A DNA stretch of 64,000 bases from Pseudoxanthomonas yeongjuensis (GCF_010093345.1 NZ_PDWT01000002.1:372001-436000), one strand, 5' to 3'. Shown: positions 49,600 to 58,356, numbered from the stretch's first letter. Made by a program: numbers and translations. The notes: a model not told the origin generated them from the letters alone.

Positions 49600-49815
49600 A
49601 GCTCCAGGGCCGGTCTCCGGGCTTGCGAATGAACGTCGGGGACGTTCGACCGTGGCGCCTTCCCATGCTGAGCACAGTGGCGGATGCCGCGGTTGTCTTC
49701 GCTTACCGTTGCGGGGGCAGCGCCGGACTCGTCATGCACGACCTGGGTCGGATGGACTCACCGGCTTCCCGTTTCAACCCGAAGGCGGCATGTCGCCGCC
49801 GTCGGGTCACCTTGA
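49600..49815 (-). promoter_or_regulatory. cobalamin riboswitch upstream of btuB
   Basis: On the minus strand the expected elements appear in order: GAAACGGGAAGCCGGTG, GCGCTGCCCCCGCAACGGTA, CGCCACTGTG, ATGGGAAGGCG and the B12 box AAGCCCGGAGACCGGCC (about 49609-49627). A TACACT -10-like element lies just before the 5' end (49830-49825). The riboswitch lies about 125 nt upstream of the btuB start and should repress expression when adenosylcobalamin is bound. Confidence 0.93.
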
Positions 49816-49856
49816 AGCGCGCGCAGTGTACCCGATCGGCGAAGCTCCCACGCCTT

Positions 49857-49922
49857 GCGGATCCGAGCTTGCTCGGATGCCTTTGACCTCGTATGAAGAG
49901 CATCCGGGCAAGCTCGGATCCA
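49857..49922. repeat. palindromic repeat variant with GGATCCGAGC arms
   Basis: GCGGATCCGAGCTTGCTCGG and an inverted arm ending AAGCTCGGATCC enclose ATGC and GCAT. The core CCGAGCTTGCTCGG is shared with 6524-6651, but the outer GTAGAG is replaced by GGAT, a separate subtype. Confidence 0.8.
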
Positions 49923-49941
49923 CAAACACGGTTGCAGCGAC

Positions 49942-50325
49942 TCACTCGCGCTCGTCGTCGCCCACAGGTTCATCGAGGAAATCGGAAGCGGGCGCTTCGT
50001 CTTCCTGCATCTGCGTGGTGGTCACCGGACCCGCCGCCGGACGACCGCGCGGCGCCGGCAACAACGCCACCGCCGCTTCGTATTCGGCAATCAGGACCTG
50101 GCGCCTGGCCTCGGGGACTTCCTGCCAGTGGCAGTCGGCGAGTGCGCCTTCCAGCGCATACAGCAGGTTGAGACTGGGCCGGAAACCGGCGCGCTTGACC
50201 CGCATGAAGGCATCCACGGGGCCGGCCGCGGCGATGTCCTCGTGGGTGCGCAGACCGACCTGACGCAACCAGGCCGAGGACTTGGGGCCGATGTTGCGCA
50301 TCTTGATGGTGCTTGCTTGGGTCAT
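49942..50325 (-). CDS. TfoX C-terminal domain protein
   Basis: 127 residues. The first 85 residues form a TfoX/Sxy C-terminal domain: MRNIGPKSSAWLRQVGLRTH, DIAAAGPVDAFMRVKRAGFR and LNLLYALEGALADCHWQEVP, a helix-hairpin-helix-like unit. The acidic tail is low complexity. The N-terminal TfoX domain is absent, as in many stand-alone homologues of unknown function. The ATG overlaps the GAF-protein stop by 4 bp. Confidence 0.85.
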   Translation of the reverse strand: MTQASTIKMRNIGPKSSAWLRQVGLRTHEDIAAAGPVDAFMRVKRAGFRPSLNLLYALEGALADCHWQEVPEARRQVLIAEYEAAVALLPAPRGRPAAGPVTTTQMQEDEAPASDFLDEPVGDDERE

Positions 50326-50819
50326 GGCAGCGACTCCAGGAGCGACTCCAGAAATATACGGGCGATGGCCTCCAGGCCTTGCTGATCCTCCTCGTCGAAA
50401 CGGCCGGGGTTGGGGCTGTCGAGATCGAATACCCCCACCAATGCATCGCCGTGCACCAGCGGCACCACCAATTCGGAACGCGATGCCGAATCGCAGGCGA
50501 TATGCCCGGGGAATGCATCCACGTCGGCCACGCGCTGGGTCTGGCGGGTGCGCGCCGCGGCGCCGCACACGCCCTTGTCCAGGGCGATGCGCACGCAGGC
50601 GGGCAGGCCCTGGAACGGACCGACCACCAGTTCGTTGCCGTCGTAGAAATAGAAACCGACCCAGTTGAGGCCGGGCAGGGCGTGATAGACCAGTGCCGCG
50701 AGGTTGGCGGCGTTGGCGATACGGTCGGGTTCGCCGTGCACCAGGGCGCGCGCCTGCGCGGCGAGCTGCGCGTATTGTTCCGGCTTGCTGCCAGAAAGGG
50801 TGGAAGCGGTGAAGGACAT
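50322..50819 (-). CDS. free methionine-(R)-sulfoxide reductase (GAF domain)
   Basis: 165 residues, a single GAF domain. The three conserved cysteines of the fRMsr/YebR enzymes are present: Cys75 (GLPACVRIAL), Cys85 (GVCGAAARTRQT) and Cys109 (HIACDSASRSELVVP). The enzyme reduces free Met-R-O and supports repair after oxidative stress. Length matches E. coli YebR (about 165). It is coupled to the TfoX-domain gene by a 4-bp overlap. Confidence 0.93.
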   Translation of the reverse strand: MSFTASTLSGSKPEQYAQLAAQARALVHGEPDRIANAANLAALVYHALPGLNWVGFYFYDGNELVVGPFQGLPACVRIALDKGVCGAAARTRQTQRVADVDAFPGHIACDSASRSELVVPLVHGDALVGVFDLDSPNPGRFDEEDQQGLEAIARIFLESLLESLP

Positions 50820-50988
50820 CGCTCGATTCTATCCGTTTGGCGTGAGCGGCGTTCCAGGTGGATTCCGCGGGTTGTCTTGCGTTGGGGTGCGGCATGCTGC
50901 ACCTTGGTCCGGGCGCGGCATTCGCGATAATTGTCCCCATGCGATTGAAACGGAATGTAGCGGTCGATAACGGCCACTAGCCCCTGAA

Positions 50989-51660
50989 ATGAACCATTAC
51001 TACGTCACCGGTACCGATACCGGCATCGGCAAGACCCTGGCGTCCACCGCGCTGCTGCATGCATTGCGTCATCGCGGGCTGCGCGCGGTCGGCATGAAGC
51101 CGGTGGCCAGCGGCTGCGTGGACAGCGGCGATGGCCCGCGCAACGAGGATGCGTTGGCGTTGCTGGCGGCCAGCGATCCACGCCCGGATTATGCCGACCT
51201 CAATCCGTATGCGCTGCCGCAGCCGTTGGCGCCGGAGATCGCGGCGCACGAAGCCGGTGTCGAGGTCGGGCTGGAAAAAATCGTCGCCGCCTTCCGGCGC
51301 CTGCAGGCCTCGGCCGATGCGGTGGTGGTGGAAGGCGTGGGCGGCTGGGCCGCGCCGCTGGCGACCACGCTGGACCAGGCGGATCTGGTGCGCGCCTTGC
51401 GCCTGCCGGTGATCCTGGTGGTCGGCATGCGCCTGGGCTGCCTCAACCATGCGCGACTGACGGCGCGGGCGATCCTCGACGATGGCTGCGAACTGGCGGG
51501 ATGGATCGCCAACCATGTGGATGCGGGCATGGAGCGGCAGGACGAGAACTTCGAACTGTTGACGGCGCGCATGCAGGCGCCGTGCTGGGGAAGGATTCCC
51601 TTCAGTCCCGGATCGGCTCCCGAAGTGCTGTCGAAGCGGTTGCAGATGGAAGACCGTTAG
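50989..51660 (+). CDS. bioD: dethiobiotin synthetase
   Basis: 223 residues. The P-loop is TGTDTGIGKTLASTALLHAL, followed by GMKPVASGC and VEGVGGWAAPLATTLDQADL, all standard BioD motifs. The enzyme closes the ureido ring of dethiobiotin in biotin synthesis using CO2 and ATP. Other bio genes are not in this window. It is monocistronic and convergent with the phasin gene. Confidence 0.96.
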   Translation: MNHYYVTGTDTGIGKTLASTALLHALRHRGLRAVGMKPVASGCVDSGDGPRNEDALALLAASDPRPDYADLNPYALPQPLAPEIAAHEAGVEVGLEKIVAAFRRLQASADAVVVEGVGGWAAPLATTLDQADLVRALRLPVILVVGMRLGCLNHARLTARAILDDGCELAGWIANHVDAGMERQDENFELLTARMQAPCWGRIPFSPGSAPEVLSKRLQMEDR

Positions 51661-51663
51661 CGC

Positions 51664-51730
51664 GTAGGAGCGACGCAAGTCGCGACTTGACGCTCACACC
51701 AAAACCCTTCGCGACTTACGTCGCTCCTAC
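51664..51730. repeat. GTAGGAGCGACGCAAGTCGCG palindromic repeat
   Basis: Arms GTAGGAGCGACGCAAGTCGC and GCGACTTACGTCGCTCCTAC face each other over about 20 bp. It is the family of 12477-12541 with a compensated core change (GGCG/CGCC to GACG/CGTC). Confidence 0.85.
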
Positions 51731-51761
51731 GCGCTCTTTTGTTCCCCGTTGCCGTCCGGGC

Positions 51762-51794
51762 AATAAAAAACCCGGCAGCGTGGGGCTGCCGGGT
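51762..51794 (-). terminator. intrinsic terminator of the phasin gene
   Basis: A perfect 10-bp stem (ACCCGGCAGC/GCTGCCGGGT) with a 5-nt loop is followed on the minus strand by TTTTTTATT. Confidence 0.9.
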
Positions 51795-51850
51795 CGGTTG
51801 CGCGGAGGGAGGGGAGCCGCGCAATAAACGACGAGGTGTTGCGGTATTGC

Positions 51851-52243
51851 TTACTTGCCCTTGGCGGCCTTGGTCGCCTTGGCCACGGTCGCCTGCGCGG
51901 TTTCGCTGGCGGCTTCGAACTGGTTCTTGGCCAGCTGGCCGAGGGCTTCGTTGGTCTTCAGGGTCAGGCCGATCACTTCCTGGCCGGCAGCGGCGACGCG
52001 CTCGGCATTTTCCTTGGCGATCTGCAGGCCCTTCGGCCACACGGTCTTGTAGGCTTCGACGTCGCGGATTTCGGACAGCTCGCCGAAGAACGCGGTGGTG
52101 GCTTCGATGTTCTTCTCGAAGGTCTTCAGCTGCACGCCGAAGATGGTTTCGGCATTTTCCAGGGCCAGGCGATTGGCGCGCGCAGCGGCAGCGGCGAACT
52201 GGTGGGTGAAGGTGGTGAACTGCTCGTTGATCTGTGCGGACAT
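51851..52243 (-). CDS. phasin family protein
   Basis: 130 residues, nearly all helical and rich in Ala, Glu and Lys, with the phasin_2-type pattern NEQFTTFTHQFAAAAARANR and FGVQLKTFEKNIEATTAFFG. Phasins coat polyhydroxyalkanoate granules. GGAG lies 8 nt before the ATG at 52243; the frame continues upstream through the promoter, so that extension is rejected. The promoter carries two TTGC/GCAA palindromes, suggesting control by a PhaR-like repressor. Confidence 0.9.
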   Translation of the reverse strand: MSAQINEQFTTFTHQFAAAAARANRLALENAETIFGVQLKTFEKNIEATTAFFGELSEIRDVEAYKTVWPKGLQIAKENAERVAAAGQEVIGLTLKTNEALGQLAKNQFEAASETAQATVAKATKAAKGK

Positions 52244-52280
52244 GGTGTGTCTCCGGAGTTGAGAGGGTCTTGCGACCTTG

Positions 52281-52319
52281 TTGCAGTGCAATATACAGAT
52301 CGATATGTTGCAACGCAAC
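52281..52319 (-). promoter_or_regulatory. phasin promoter with two TTGC/GCAA operators
   Basis: On the minus strand TTGCGT (52318-52313) and TATATT (52295-52290) are 17 bp apart. The palindrome GTTGCAACGCAAC (52307-52319) covers the -35, and TTGCAGTGCAA (52281-52291) covers the end of the -10 and the expected start. Known PhaR sites are TTGC- or TGC-rich palindromes of this type. Confidence 0.65.
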
Positions 52320-52385
52320 AACAGGCGTATGGAATCCGACGAACGGTCAGGACCTGTTTAGAATCAAGCGCTTGTATGAGGCCGT

Positions 52386-52501
52386 GTAGGAGCGGGCCTT
52401 GCCCGCGATGCTCTTCGATCCGTGTCCAGAAGCACAAAGCATCGCGGGCAAGGCCCGCTCCTACAGGAAAGCATCAGGCATCGGGCAAGGCCCGCTCCTA
52501 C
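52386..52501. repeat. GTAGGAGCGGGCCTTGCCCGC repeat, three arms
   Basis: One left arm (GTAGGAGCGGGCCTTGCCCG) and two right arms (GGGCAAGGCCCGCTCCTAC) are present; the last right arm is a duplication. The inner GATGCTCTT segment matches 14618-14691 and 57281-57354. The final CTAC supplies the queD stop codon. Confidence 0.88.
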
Positions 52502-52851
52502 CCGCGGTAGCGGCAGCCGGAGGTGCAGGTCTCGTGGATCACGATCTCGCTCAGCGCCGGTAATGCCGGCTTGAGCCGCTCCCAGACCCAGATCGCCAGC
52601 CGTTCGCTGGTCGGGTTGTCCAGGCCTTCGATGTCGTTGAGGTAGTGGTGGTCCAACTGGTCGTAGATCGGCTGGAATGCCGCCTTGATATCGCCGAAGT
52701 CCATGATCCAGCCGGTCTCGGCGCCGGGCTCGCCGCCCACCCTTATTTCGATGCGGAACGAATGCCCATGCAGGCGCGCGCATTTGTGCCCCGGCGGCAC
52801 GTTGGGAAGCCGGTGCGCGGCTTCCAGGGTGAAGATCTTGAAGATGTCCAT
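52498..52851 (-). CDS. queD: 6-carboxytetrahydropterin synthase
   Basis: 117 residues from the ATG at 52851 (an ATG three codons earlier is possible). Zinc-ligand histidines lie in [10 protein letters not shown] and [12 protein letters not shown], with the catalytic-type HHYLND and HETCTSGC segments following. QueD makes the CPH4 precursor of queuosine; the short length is typical of QueD rather than animal PTPS. The stop codon TAG lies inside the adjoining repeat, so the repeat may have set the C-terminus (RYRG). Confidence 0.9.
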   Translation of the reverse strand: MDIFKIFTLEAAHRLPNVPPGHKCARLHGHSFRIEIRVGGEPGAETGWIMDFGDIKAAFQPIYDQLDHHYLNDIEGLDNPTSERLAIWVWERLKPALPALSEIVIHETCTSGCRYRG

Positions 52852-52889
52852 GGGCGGCATTGTAGAGGAGGGGGTGGATCACTGATTTT

Positions 52890-52951
52890 GTGGGAGGGGC
52901 TTCAGCCCCGACGCTCTTTGCGGCAAGCCTCGGGGCTGAAGCCCCTCCCAC
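52890..52951. repeat. GTGGGAGGGGCTTCAGCCCC palindromic repeat
   Basis: GTGGGAGGGGCTTCAGCCCC and an inverted arm ending CCCCTCCCAC enclose about 20 bp. It is the complete form of the half element inside aceF (3829-3852). Confidence 0.88.
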
Positions 52952-52957
52952 AAAAGC

Positions 52958-52990
52958 AAAAGGCCGACCCGAAGATCGGCCTTTCATTCT
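52958..52990 (-). terminator. intrinsic terminator of the DEAD-box helicase gene
   Basis: A 9-bp stem AAAGGCCGA/TCGGCCTTT with an 8-nt loop. On the minus strand it is followed by TGCTTTTG, and on the plus strand by CATTCTTT, so it may work in both directions. Confidence 0.8.
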
Positions 52991-53004
52991 TTCGCTACCG
53001 GCAA

Positions 53005-54369
53005 TCAACGTGCCGGACGCGCACCCTGGCGATACGGGTTCGGGCTACGCGCACCATCGCGCTGGCCGCCAGCGGGGGCTCCGCCGCCACCGGTACGCTG
53101 CTTCGGACCCGCATGCGCGTGACGCGGCGCATCGGAATGCGGGCGACGCGCGGTGTTGGCGCGGCGCGGGGCGTTGTTGCCGCCCGGACGCTCGTTGGGC
53201 GGGTTGTCGTTGCCCCAGCGGATCGGACGCATCGGCTCGAAGCCGGGCACGTCGCGGATTTCCACGTCGCGCTTCAGCATGCGGGTGATCGCACGCAGCA
53301 GCTTGGCTTCGTCCTGCGCCACCAGCGAGATAGCCTCGCCCTGCGAACCGTTGCGACCGGTGCGGCCGATGCGGTGCACGTAGTCCTCGGCGACCATCGG
53401 CAGGTCGAAGTTGATCACCGTCGGCAGCTGGTCGATATCGATGCCGCGCGCGGCGATGTCGGTGGCGACCAGCACGTTGATGCGGCCGGCCTTGAAGTCC
53501 TTCAGCGCACGCAGGCGCGCGCCCTGGCTCTTGTTGCCGTGGATCGCGGCGACTTTGATCCCGGACTGCTCCAGGAACTTGGCCAGCTTGTCGCAGCCGT
53601 GCTTGGTGCGGCCGAATACGAGGGCCTGCTTGCGCGAATCGGCGGCCAGGATATGCAGCAGTAGGTCGCGCTTGCGGGGGCCATCGACCGGGTGCACGCG
53701 GTGGCTGATGGTGTCGGCCACGGTGTTGCTGGGGGTGACCTGGATCTGCTTCGGATCGTGCATGAACTGCATCGCCAGCTGCCGGATGCTGTCGACGAAA
53801 GTCGCCGAGAACAGCAGGGTCTGCCGGTTCTGCTTGGGCAGCTTGGTCAGGATGCGCTGGATCGCCGGCAGGAAGCCCATGTCGAGCATGCGGTCGGCTT
53901 CGTCCAGGACCAGGATTTCGATGCCCGACAGGTCGACGTTGCGGCGGTCCATGTGGTCGATCAAACGACCGGGGGTCGCCACGATCAGATCCACGCCACG
54001 ACGCAGCGCATCCTGCTGCGGGCCCATGCCGGCGCCGCCATAGATGGTCGTGCTGGGGATGCGCAGGTACTTGCTGTAGTCGCGCAGGCTGTCGTGCACC
54101 TGTACCGCCAGTTCGCGGGTCGGTGCCAGGATCAGCGCACGCGGCTTGCGCACGCCGTTCACTGCCTGCGGCGAAGTGCCCAGGTGCTGCAGCAGCGGCA
54201 GGCCGAACGCGGCGGTCTTGCCGGTACCGGTCTGCGCACCGGCCATCAGGTCGTGGCCGGCCAGGGCCAGCGGAATGGCCTGGGTCTGGATCGGGGTGGG
54301 GGTGTCGTAACCCTGTTCTTTCAGGGCGCGCAGCAGGAAGGGCGAAAGCCCGAGGTTTTCAAAAGACAT
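53005..54369 (-). CDS. rhlE: DEAD-box RNA helicase, RhlE-type
   Basis: 454 residues. The Q-motif is [20 protein letters not shown], Walker [16 protein letters not shown], the DEAD box [13 protein letters not shown], then [14 protein letters not shown] and [10 protein letters not shown]. The C-terminal 70 residues are basic and rich in Gly, Arg, Pro and Asn, typical of RhlE tails that bind RNA. The ATG at 54369 gives the native N-terminus ([10 protein letters not shown]); the frame is open further upstream through the long leader. Role: ribosome assembly or RNA decay at low temperature. Confidence 0.93.
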   Translation of the reverse strand: MSFENLGLSPFLLRALKEQGYDTPTPIQTQAIPLALAGHDLMAGAQTGTGKTAAFGLPLLQHLGTSPQAVNGVRKPRALILAPTRELAVQVHDSLRDYSKYLRIPSTTIYGGAGMGPQQDALRRGVDLIVATPGRLIDHMDRRNVDLSGIEILVLDEADRMLDMGFLPAIQRILTKLPKQNRQTLLFSATFVDSIRQLAMQFMHDPKQIQVTPSNTVADTISHRVHPVDGPRKRDLLLHILAADSRKQALVFGRTKHGCDKLAKFLEQSGIKVAAIHGNKSQGARLRALKDFKAGRINVLVATDIAARGIDIDQLPTVINFDLPMVAEDYVHRIGRTGRNGSQGEAISLVAQDEAKLLRAITRMLKRDVEIRDVPGFEPMRPIRWGNDNPPNERPGGNNAPRRANTARRPHSDAPRHAHAGPKQRTGGGGAPAGGQRDGARSPNPYRQGARPAR

Positions 54370-54818
54370 TCGGTGGAACTCCAGTATTTCGATCAAGACG
54401 GCCACAAGCGCCCACGCAAGGCGCGGACGGCGAAAGACCAGCAGTGGATCGAGGTATTGCCCGAAGCGTTCCCGATGAACCGCGCTGCGAGAAATGAATG
54501 CGGCCGACGCCAAAGCGGCGGGGCCGTATCTGCAAGGCGAATGGCGTCGGAGTGGGGGCGGGCGCATCGGTCCGCTTGAGGGACCTGAGGCGCCGGCGAT
54601 CCCGAAGGGAAACGGACGGCCGCTTGCAAACGGGGCGCACTGTAACCGATCCGGGGCGGAAAAGCCCGTGTTGCCGGGGTTTCTTGTTCAGGAAGGAGCG
54701 GAAAGCAGGGTCCGCGCGGATATTGCGGGCAGGCGTCGAGTCAATGGCGCTGTTGTCGCAGTGGCACCCATCGGCCGTCATTTGCCGACAGTCATGACCC
54801 GGCATTCGTCGATTGAAA
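54370..54818. other. long gene-free leader and intergenic region upstream of rhlE
   Basis: No gene is supported. On the minus strand a TACAGT -10-like element lies at 54644-54639, which would give the helicase mRNA a leader of about 260 nt; no clear -35 is visible. Long leaders are common for cold-regulated helicase genes. Confidence 0.35.
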
Positions 54819-54819
54819 A

Positions 54820-54906
54820 CCCCGCGAAGGCGGGAATCGCTCTTGGCACGGATCGCGTCGGGCTATCCGAAGAGCAGGAGCGATTCCCGCCTTCGCGGGA
54901 ATGACG
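54820..54906. repeat. CCCGCGAAGGCGGGAATCGCTC inverted repeat
   Basis: CCCGCGAAGGCGGGAATCGC and its inverse GCGATTCCCGCCTTCGCGGG lie about 38 bp apart, ending AATGACG. Each arm is also a small hairpin (CCCGC-GAAG-GCGGG). It is another intergenic repeat family, similar in design to 27098-27200. Confidence 0.85.
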
Positions 54907-54952
54907 ATCTGCTTTTCCGAGGTTTTCCGAGGTTTATCGAGGTCCCCACAGA

Positions 54953-56611
54953 TCATGGGAGGTTGCCGGGATCCGGCAGCAACCTGCCTTCACTCAAGCG
55001 ATAACGCGCATGCACCGCACCCACCGGCAGCTCGTCGTGGCTGATCATCAACACGCTGCGCGAACCGCTGGCGGCGGCCAGGTCGCGCAGCAATTCGTGG
55101 GCCGTGTCGACATCCAGTCCTTCGGTCGGCTCATCCAGGAGCAATAGCGGCGTTCTCCGCAGCAATGCGCGTGCCAGGGCGATGCGTCGCGACTGGCCCA
55201 CCGACAAGGTCGCACCGTGCTCGCCGATCCACGCGTCCAGGCCTTCCGGCAGCGCGTGGATCGCGGTTTCCATCTTCACCTGCGACAACGCTTCCCACAG
55301 CTGCGCATCGCCGGCATCCGGCGCGCCCATGCGCAGGTTGTCGCGCACGCTGCCGGCGAAGACCGGCGCGTCCTGCGGCAGCCATGCGATGCGATCGTGC
55401 CAGTCGGCTTGCCCGAACTCGCGGAGGTCGATGCCGCCATAACGCACCGTGCCGGCTTGCGGATCGCACAGGCGCAAGGCCAGCGCCAGCAACGAACTCT
55501 TGCCCGCGCCGCTATCGCCGTACAGGGCGATGCGCTGGCCGGGCTCGATCCGCAGATCCACATGTTGCAGGACGCGGCGCGTTTCTCCGGGCCAGCGGAA
55601 AGCGACGCCGCGGAATTCCAGTTCCGCAGTGGCGGGAACCGGTTGCGGAGCGACGGGTTCGCGCACCAGCGGCGTTTGCGTCGTCACCTGACGCAAGCGG
55701 CGCTGCGAGGCCAATGCGGCCTGCAACGATTGCCAGGCCAGGCCCACGCCGGCGGCGGCTTCGTAAACCGCCACGGTCATGAAGAACAAGCCTCCCGCCA
55801 CCGCAGGCGACAGGCGGCCATCGTGCGCGGCGTCCAGCAGCAGCCACAACATGGCCGGCAGCGACACCGCCACGACGGTCGCATGCAGGGCAATGGCGAG
55901 CGCGAGGCGGTCCTTGCGTTCGCGTTCGCAGCATGCGGCTTCGCCGCTCGCGCCATCGATGCGCGCGATCCAGTCGGTGGTGGCTTCGAGTGCGGCCAGG
56001 TCCGTTGCGCCTTCCAGCCCTTCCAGCACCCTGGTGCGCAACTCCGCGCGCGCCTGCGCCCGGCGTTGTTCGATCCGGTCCGTGCTGGCGCTGATGGCGA
56101 CGGGAATAACCAGCGACAACAGCAGCAGGACCGCGGCCAGCAACGCGCCCGCGGCCGGCAAGGCCATCGCCGCCACCAGCACAGCGACCAGACCCAGGCC
56201 GGCGAAGGCCAGCAGCGGTCCGATCGCCCGCACCAGCAGGCCGTCGACGTTTTCGATATCGGCCAGCAGTCGCGCCAGCAGGTCGCCCACCCGATGCCTT
56301 CCCAATCCCAGCGGCGCCAATGGCAAGGTACTGCGGAAGAAGTCCACGCGCAGGTCGCGGGCCAGGCGCAGGGTCACGTCATGGCCGACGAGTTTCTCCG
56401 CATAGCGCGAGAGGATGCGGACGAAGGTCAGTCCGCGGATCCCGGCCGAGGGCGCGAAGAAATTGAATCCCAATGCGCCGACGCCGGCCAGTGCGGCCGC
56501 GGTCAGGAAATGCCCGGCCACGCCGAGCAGGGCGGTGCCCGCGAGCAAGGTCAGCAGCAACAGCCCGATCGCCAGGGCGATGGATCGGGCATGCGGGCGG
56601 AAGACGTTCAC
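54953..56611 (-). CDS. cydC: thiol reductant ABC exporter subunit CydC
   Basis: 552 residues from a GTG that overlaps the cydD stop by 4 bp (GTGA). The N-terminal membrane domain has six helices (for example SIALAIGLLLLTLLAGTALL), and the ATPase half has Walker A YGDSGAGKSSLLAL, signature LSVGQSRRIALARAL and Walker B LLLLDEPTEGLD. CydDC exports cysteine and glutathione and is needed to assemble cytochrome bd, encoded divergently. The signature begins LSVGQ instead of LSGGQ. Confidence 0.93.
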   Translation of the reverse strand: MNVFRPHARSIALAIGLLLLTLLAGTALLGVAGHFLTAAALAGVGALGFNFFAPSAGIRGLTFVRILSRYAEKLVGHDVTLRLARDLRVDFFRSTLPLAPLGLGRHRVGDLLARLLADIENVDGLLVRAIGPLLAFAGLGLVAVLVAAMALPAAGALLAAVLLLLSLVIPVAISASTDRIEQRRAQARAELRTRVLEGLEGATDLAALEATTDWIARIDGASGEAACCERERKDRLALAIALHATVVAVSLPAMLWLLLDAAHDGRLSPAVAGGLFFMTVAVYEAAAGVGLAWQSLQAALASQRRLRQVTTQTPLVREPVAPQPVPATAELEFRGVAFRWPGETRRVLQHVDLRIEPGQRIALYGDSGAGKSSLLALALRLCDPQAGTVRYGGIDLREFGQADWHDRIAWLPQDAPVFAGSVRDNLRMGAPDAGDAQLWEALSQVKMETAIHALPEGLDAWIGEHGATLSVGQSRRIALARALLRRTPLLLLDEPTEGLDVDTAHELLRDLAAASGSRSVLMISHDELPVGAVHARYRLSEGRLLPDPGNLP

Positions 56612-58356
56612 GCCGCGTCCCCCGTTTCCACGACGACGCCTGCGGGCAGCCGCAGCGCTTTTCCGGCCATGCGCATCGCAGCGGGACTGTGGGTCGCCAG
56701 CACCAGCGTGCGTCCACGTGCGAATCCGGCCAGTGCGGCCAGCAGCGACGCTTCGGTTTCCGGGTCGAGGAAAGCGGTGGGTTCGTCCAGCAACAAGAGT
56801 TGCGGATCGCGCAGGAACACGCGGGCCAGGGCGATGCGCCGTGCTTCGCCGCCGGACAGGCCGAAGCCGCGTTCGCCGATCGTCGTTTCGAGTCCTTGCG
56901 GCAGGCGCTGCGCGAAACGCATCACTTGCGCGGCTTCGGCGGCGGCGTGAAGTTGTTCGTCGCTGGCCTGCGGATCGGCCAAGCGCAGGTTGTCGGCGAT
57001 GCTGCCGTGGAACAGGTAGGGGCGCTGCGGGGCGTAGCCGATGCGGATTCCTCGCGGAACGATCAACTGTCCCGCCGCAGCCGGAAGCCAGCCCGCCAGG
57101 GCATCGAGCAGGGTGCTCTTGCCGCAACCGCTGGGACCGGCGAGTGCGAGGTGTTCGCCGGCGTGGAGCTCGAAAGAGAGGTTGGTCAGAACGTCGCGAT
57201 GCGCGTCGAGTGGCCGCAGGGAGACTCCGTCCGCACGAATCAAATCCTCACCCGTCCCCCGAGGAGACTTCCTTCGGGGCGTAGGAGCGGGCCTTGCCCG
57301 CGATGCTCTTGCCTCATCGTCGCAAAAAGCATCGCGGGCAAGGGCCGCTCCTACAAAGGCGGCGTCGATCTCGTCCAGCGCGGCCAGCGCATTGGCGCGG
57401 TCGTGATAGTGGGTGGCCAGGCGGCGCAGGGGCGCGTAGTACTCCGGCGCCAGCAGCAGGCAGAACACGCCCGCGCCCAGGCTCAACGGGGTGCTGCGCA
57501 GATCCAGCATGCCCAGATAGGTCAGGCCCAGGTAGACCGCCACCATGGCCACGCTCAACGAAGCGAAGAATTCCAGCACCGCCGACGACAGGAAGGCGAT
57601 CCGCAGCACCTTGAGGCTGCGCACGCGCACGTCTTCGGCCGCGGCGCCGATGTTCGCCAGTTCGGCTTCGCCGCGCCCGTACAGGCGGATCACGCCGAGG
57701 CCGCGCAGGCGATCGGCGAAATACCCGCCCATCCGCGCCAGCGCCCGCAACTGCCGCCGGCTGGCCGCTTCGGCGCCCCAGCCGACCAGCATCATGAACA
57801 TCGGAACCAGCGGCAGCGTCAGCAGCAGGATCGTGCCGACCACGCGATCCACGCAGAACGCCGCGACCAGCAGCGCCAGCGGCACCGCGGCCACTTCCGC
57901 GCGCGCCAGCAGGTAGCCGCCGAAATAACCCTCCATCGCCTCGGCATGGGTGCCCATCAATTCGGCCAGTTCGCCACTGCGGCGCTGGCGCAGCCACAAC
58001 GGGCCGCGTTCCAACAGCCGGCGGATCAGCTGCGCGCGCAGCCCCAGGCGGATGGTTTCCACCGCCGTGTCGGCCAAGTGGCGCGACAGCCAGGTCAACG
58101 CCGCGCGCAGCAAACCGCATGTCAACAGCAACGCCAGCGCGATGAAGGTGGAACGCGCGTGCGCGTGCGCGTGCGCCACCAGCACCTGTTGCACGGCCCA
58201 GGCGATGGCGGCGGCCTGCGCGACCAGCAGCCAACCGGACAGCGCCACGCAAGCGCTGGCCGCGCGCAGGCGTTTGCGCGCGGCATGGCCCAACGCATCC
58301 AGGCGCCGGACCCGTTCGCGGCGCAGCGCCGGCGTCTGCGCCGCGGCCGCGGTCAC
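56608..58356 (-). CDS. cydD: thiol reductant ABC exporter subunit CydD
   Basis: 582 residues from a GTG at 58356 with AGAGG just before it; in-frame starts further upstream (58446, 58464) lack ribosome sites. Six membrane helices occupy about residues 25-300, and the ATPase half has Walker A GPSGCGKSTLLDAL, signature LSGGEARRIALARVF and Walker B LLLLDEPTAFLDP. Residues 335-359, in the linker between the two halves, are encoded entirely by a palindromic repeat. Close to E. coli CydD in length (588), so other linker sequence must be shorter. Confidence 0.93.
   Translation of the reverse strand: MTAAAAQTPALRRERVRRLDALGHAARKRLRAASACVALSGWLLVAQAAAIAWAVQQVLVAHAHAHARSTFIALALLLTCGLLRAALTWLSRHLADTAVETIRLGLRAQLIRRLLERGPLWLRQRRSGELAELMGTHAEAMEGYFGGYLLARAEVAAVPLALLVAAFCVDRVVGTILLLTLPLVPMFMMLVGWGAEAASRRQLRALARMGGYFADRLRGLGVIRLYGRGEAELANIGAAAEDVRVRSLKVLRIAFLSSAVLEFFASLSVAMVAVYLGLTYLGMLDLRSTPLSLGAGVFCLLLAPEYYAPLRRLATHYHDRANALAALDEIDAAFVGAALARDAFCDDEARASRARPAPTPRRKSPRGTGEDLIRADGVSLRPLDAHRDVLTNLSFELHAGEHLALAGPSGCGKSTLLDALAGWLPAAAGQLIVPRGIRIGYAPQRPYLFHGSIADNLRLADPQASDEQLHAAAEAAQVMRFAQRLPQGLETTIGERGFGLSGGEARRIALARVFLRDPQLLLLDEPTAFLDPETEASLLAALAGFARGRTLVLATHSPAAMRMAGKALRLPAGVVVETGDAA
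57281..57354. repeat. GTAG-ended palindromic repeat inside cydD
   Basis: A complete two-arm copy (GTAGGAGCGGGCCTTGCCCG ... GGGCCGCTCCTAC) lies wholly within the cydD reading frame. Read on the minus strand it begins exactly at codon 335 and contains no stop, because the frame reads GTA GGA GCG rather than the TAG. One base in the right arm differs from the usual form. Confidence 0.88.

Noticed and set aside
53005-54567. N-terminal extension of the helicase to 54567
   Set aside because: The extension is not part of the RhlE fold, and [10 protein letters not shown] at 54369 is the standard start of the family.
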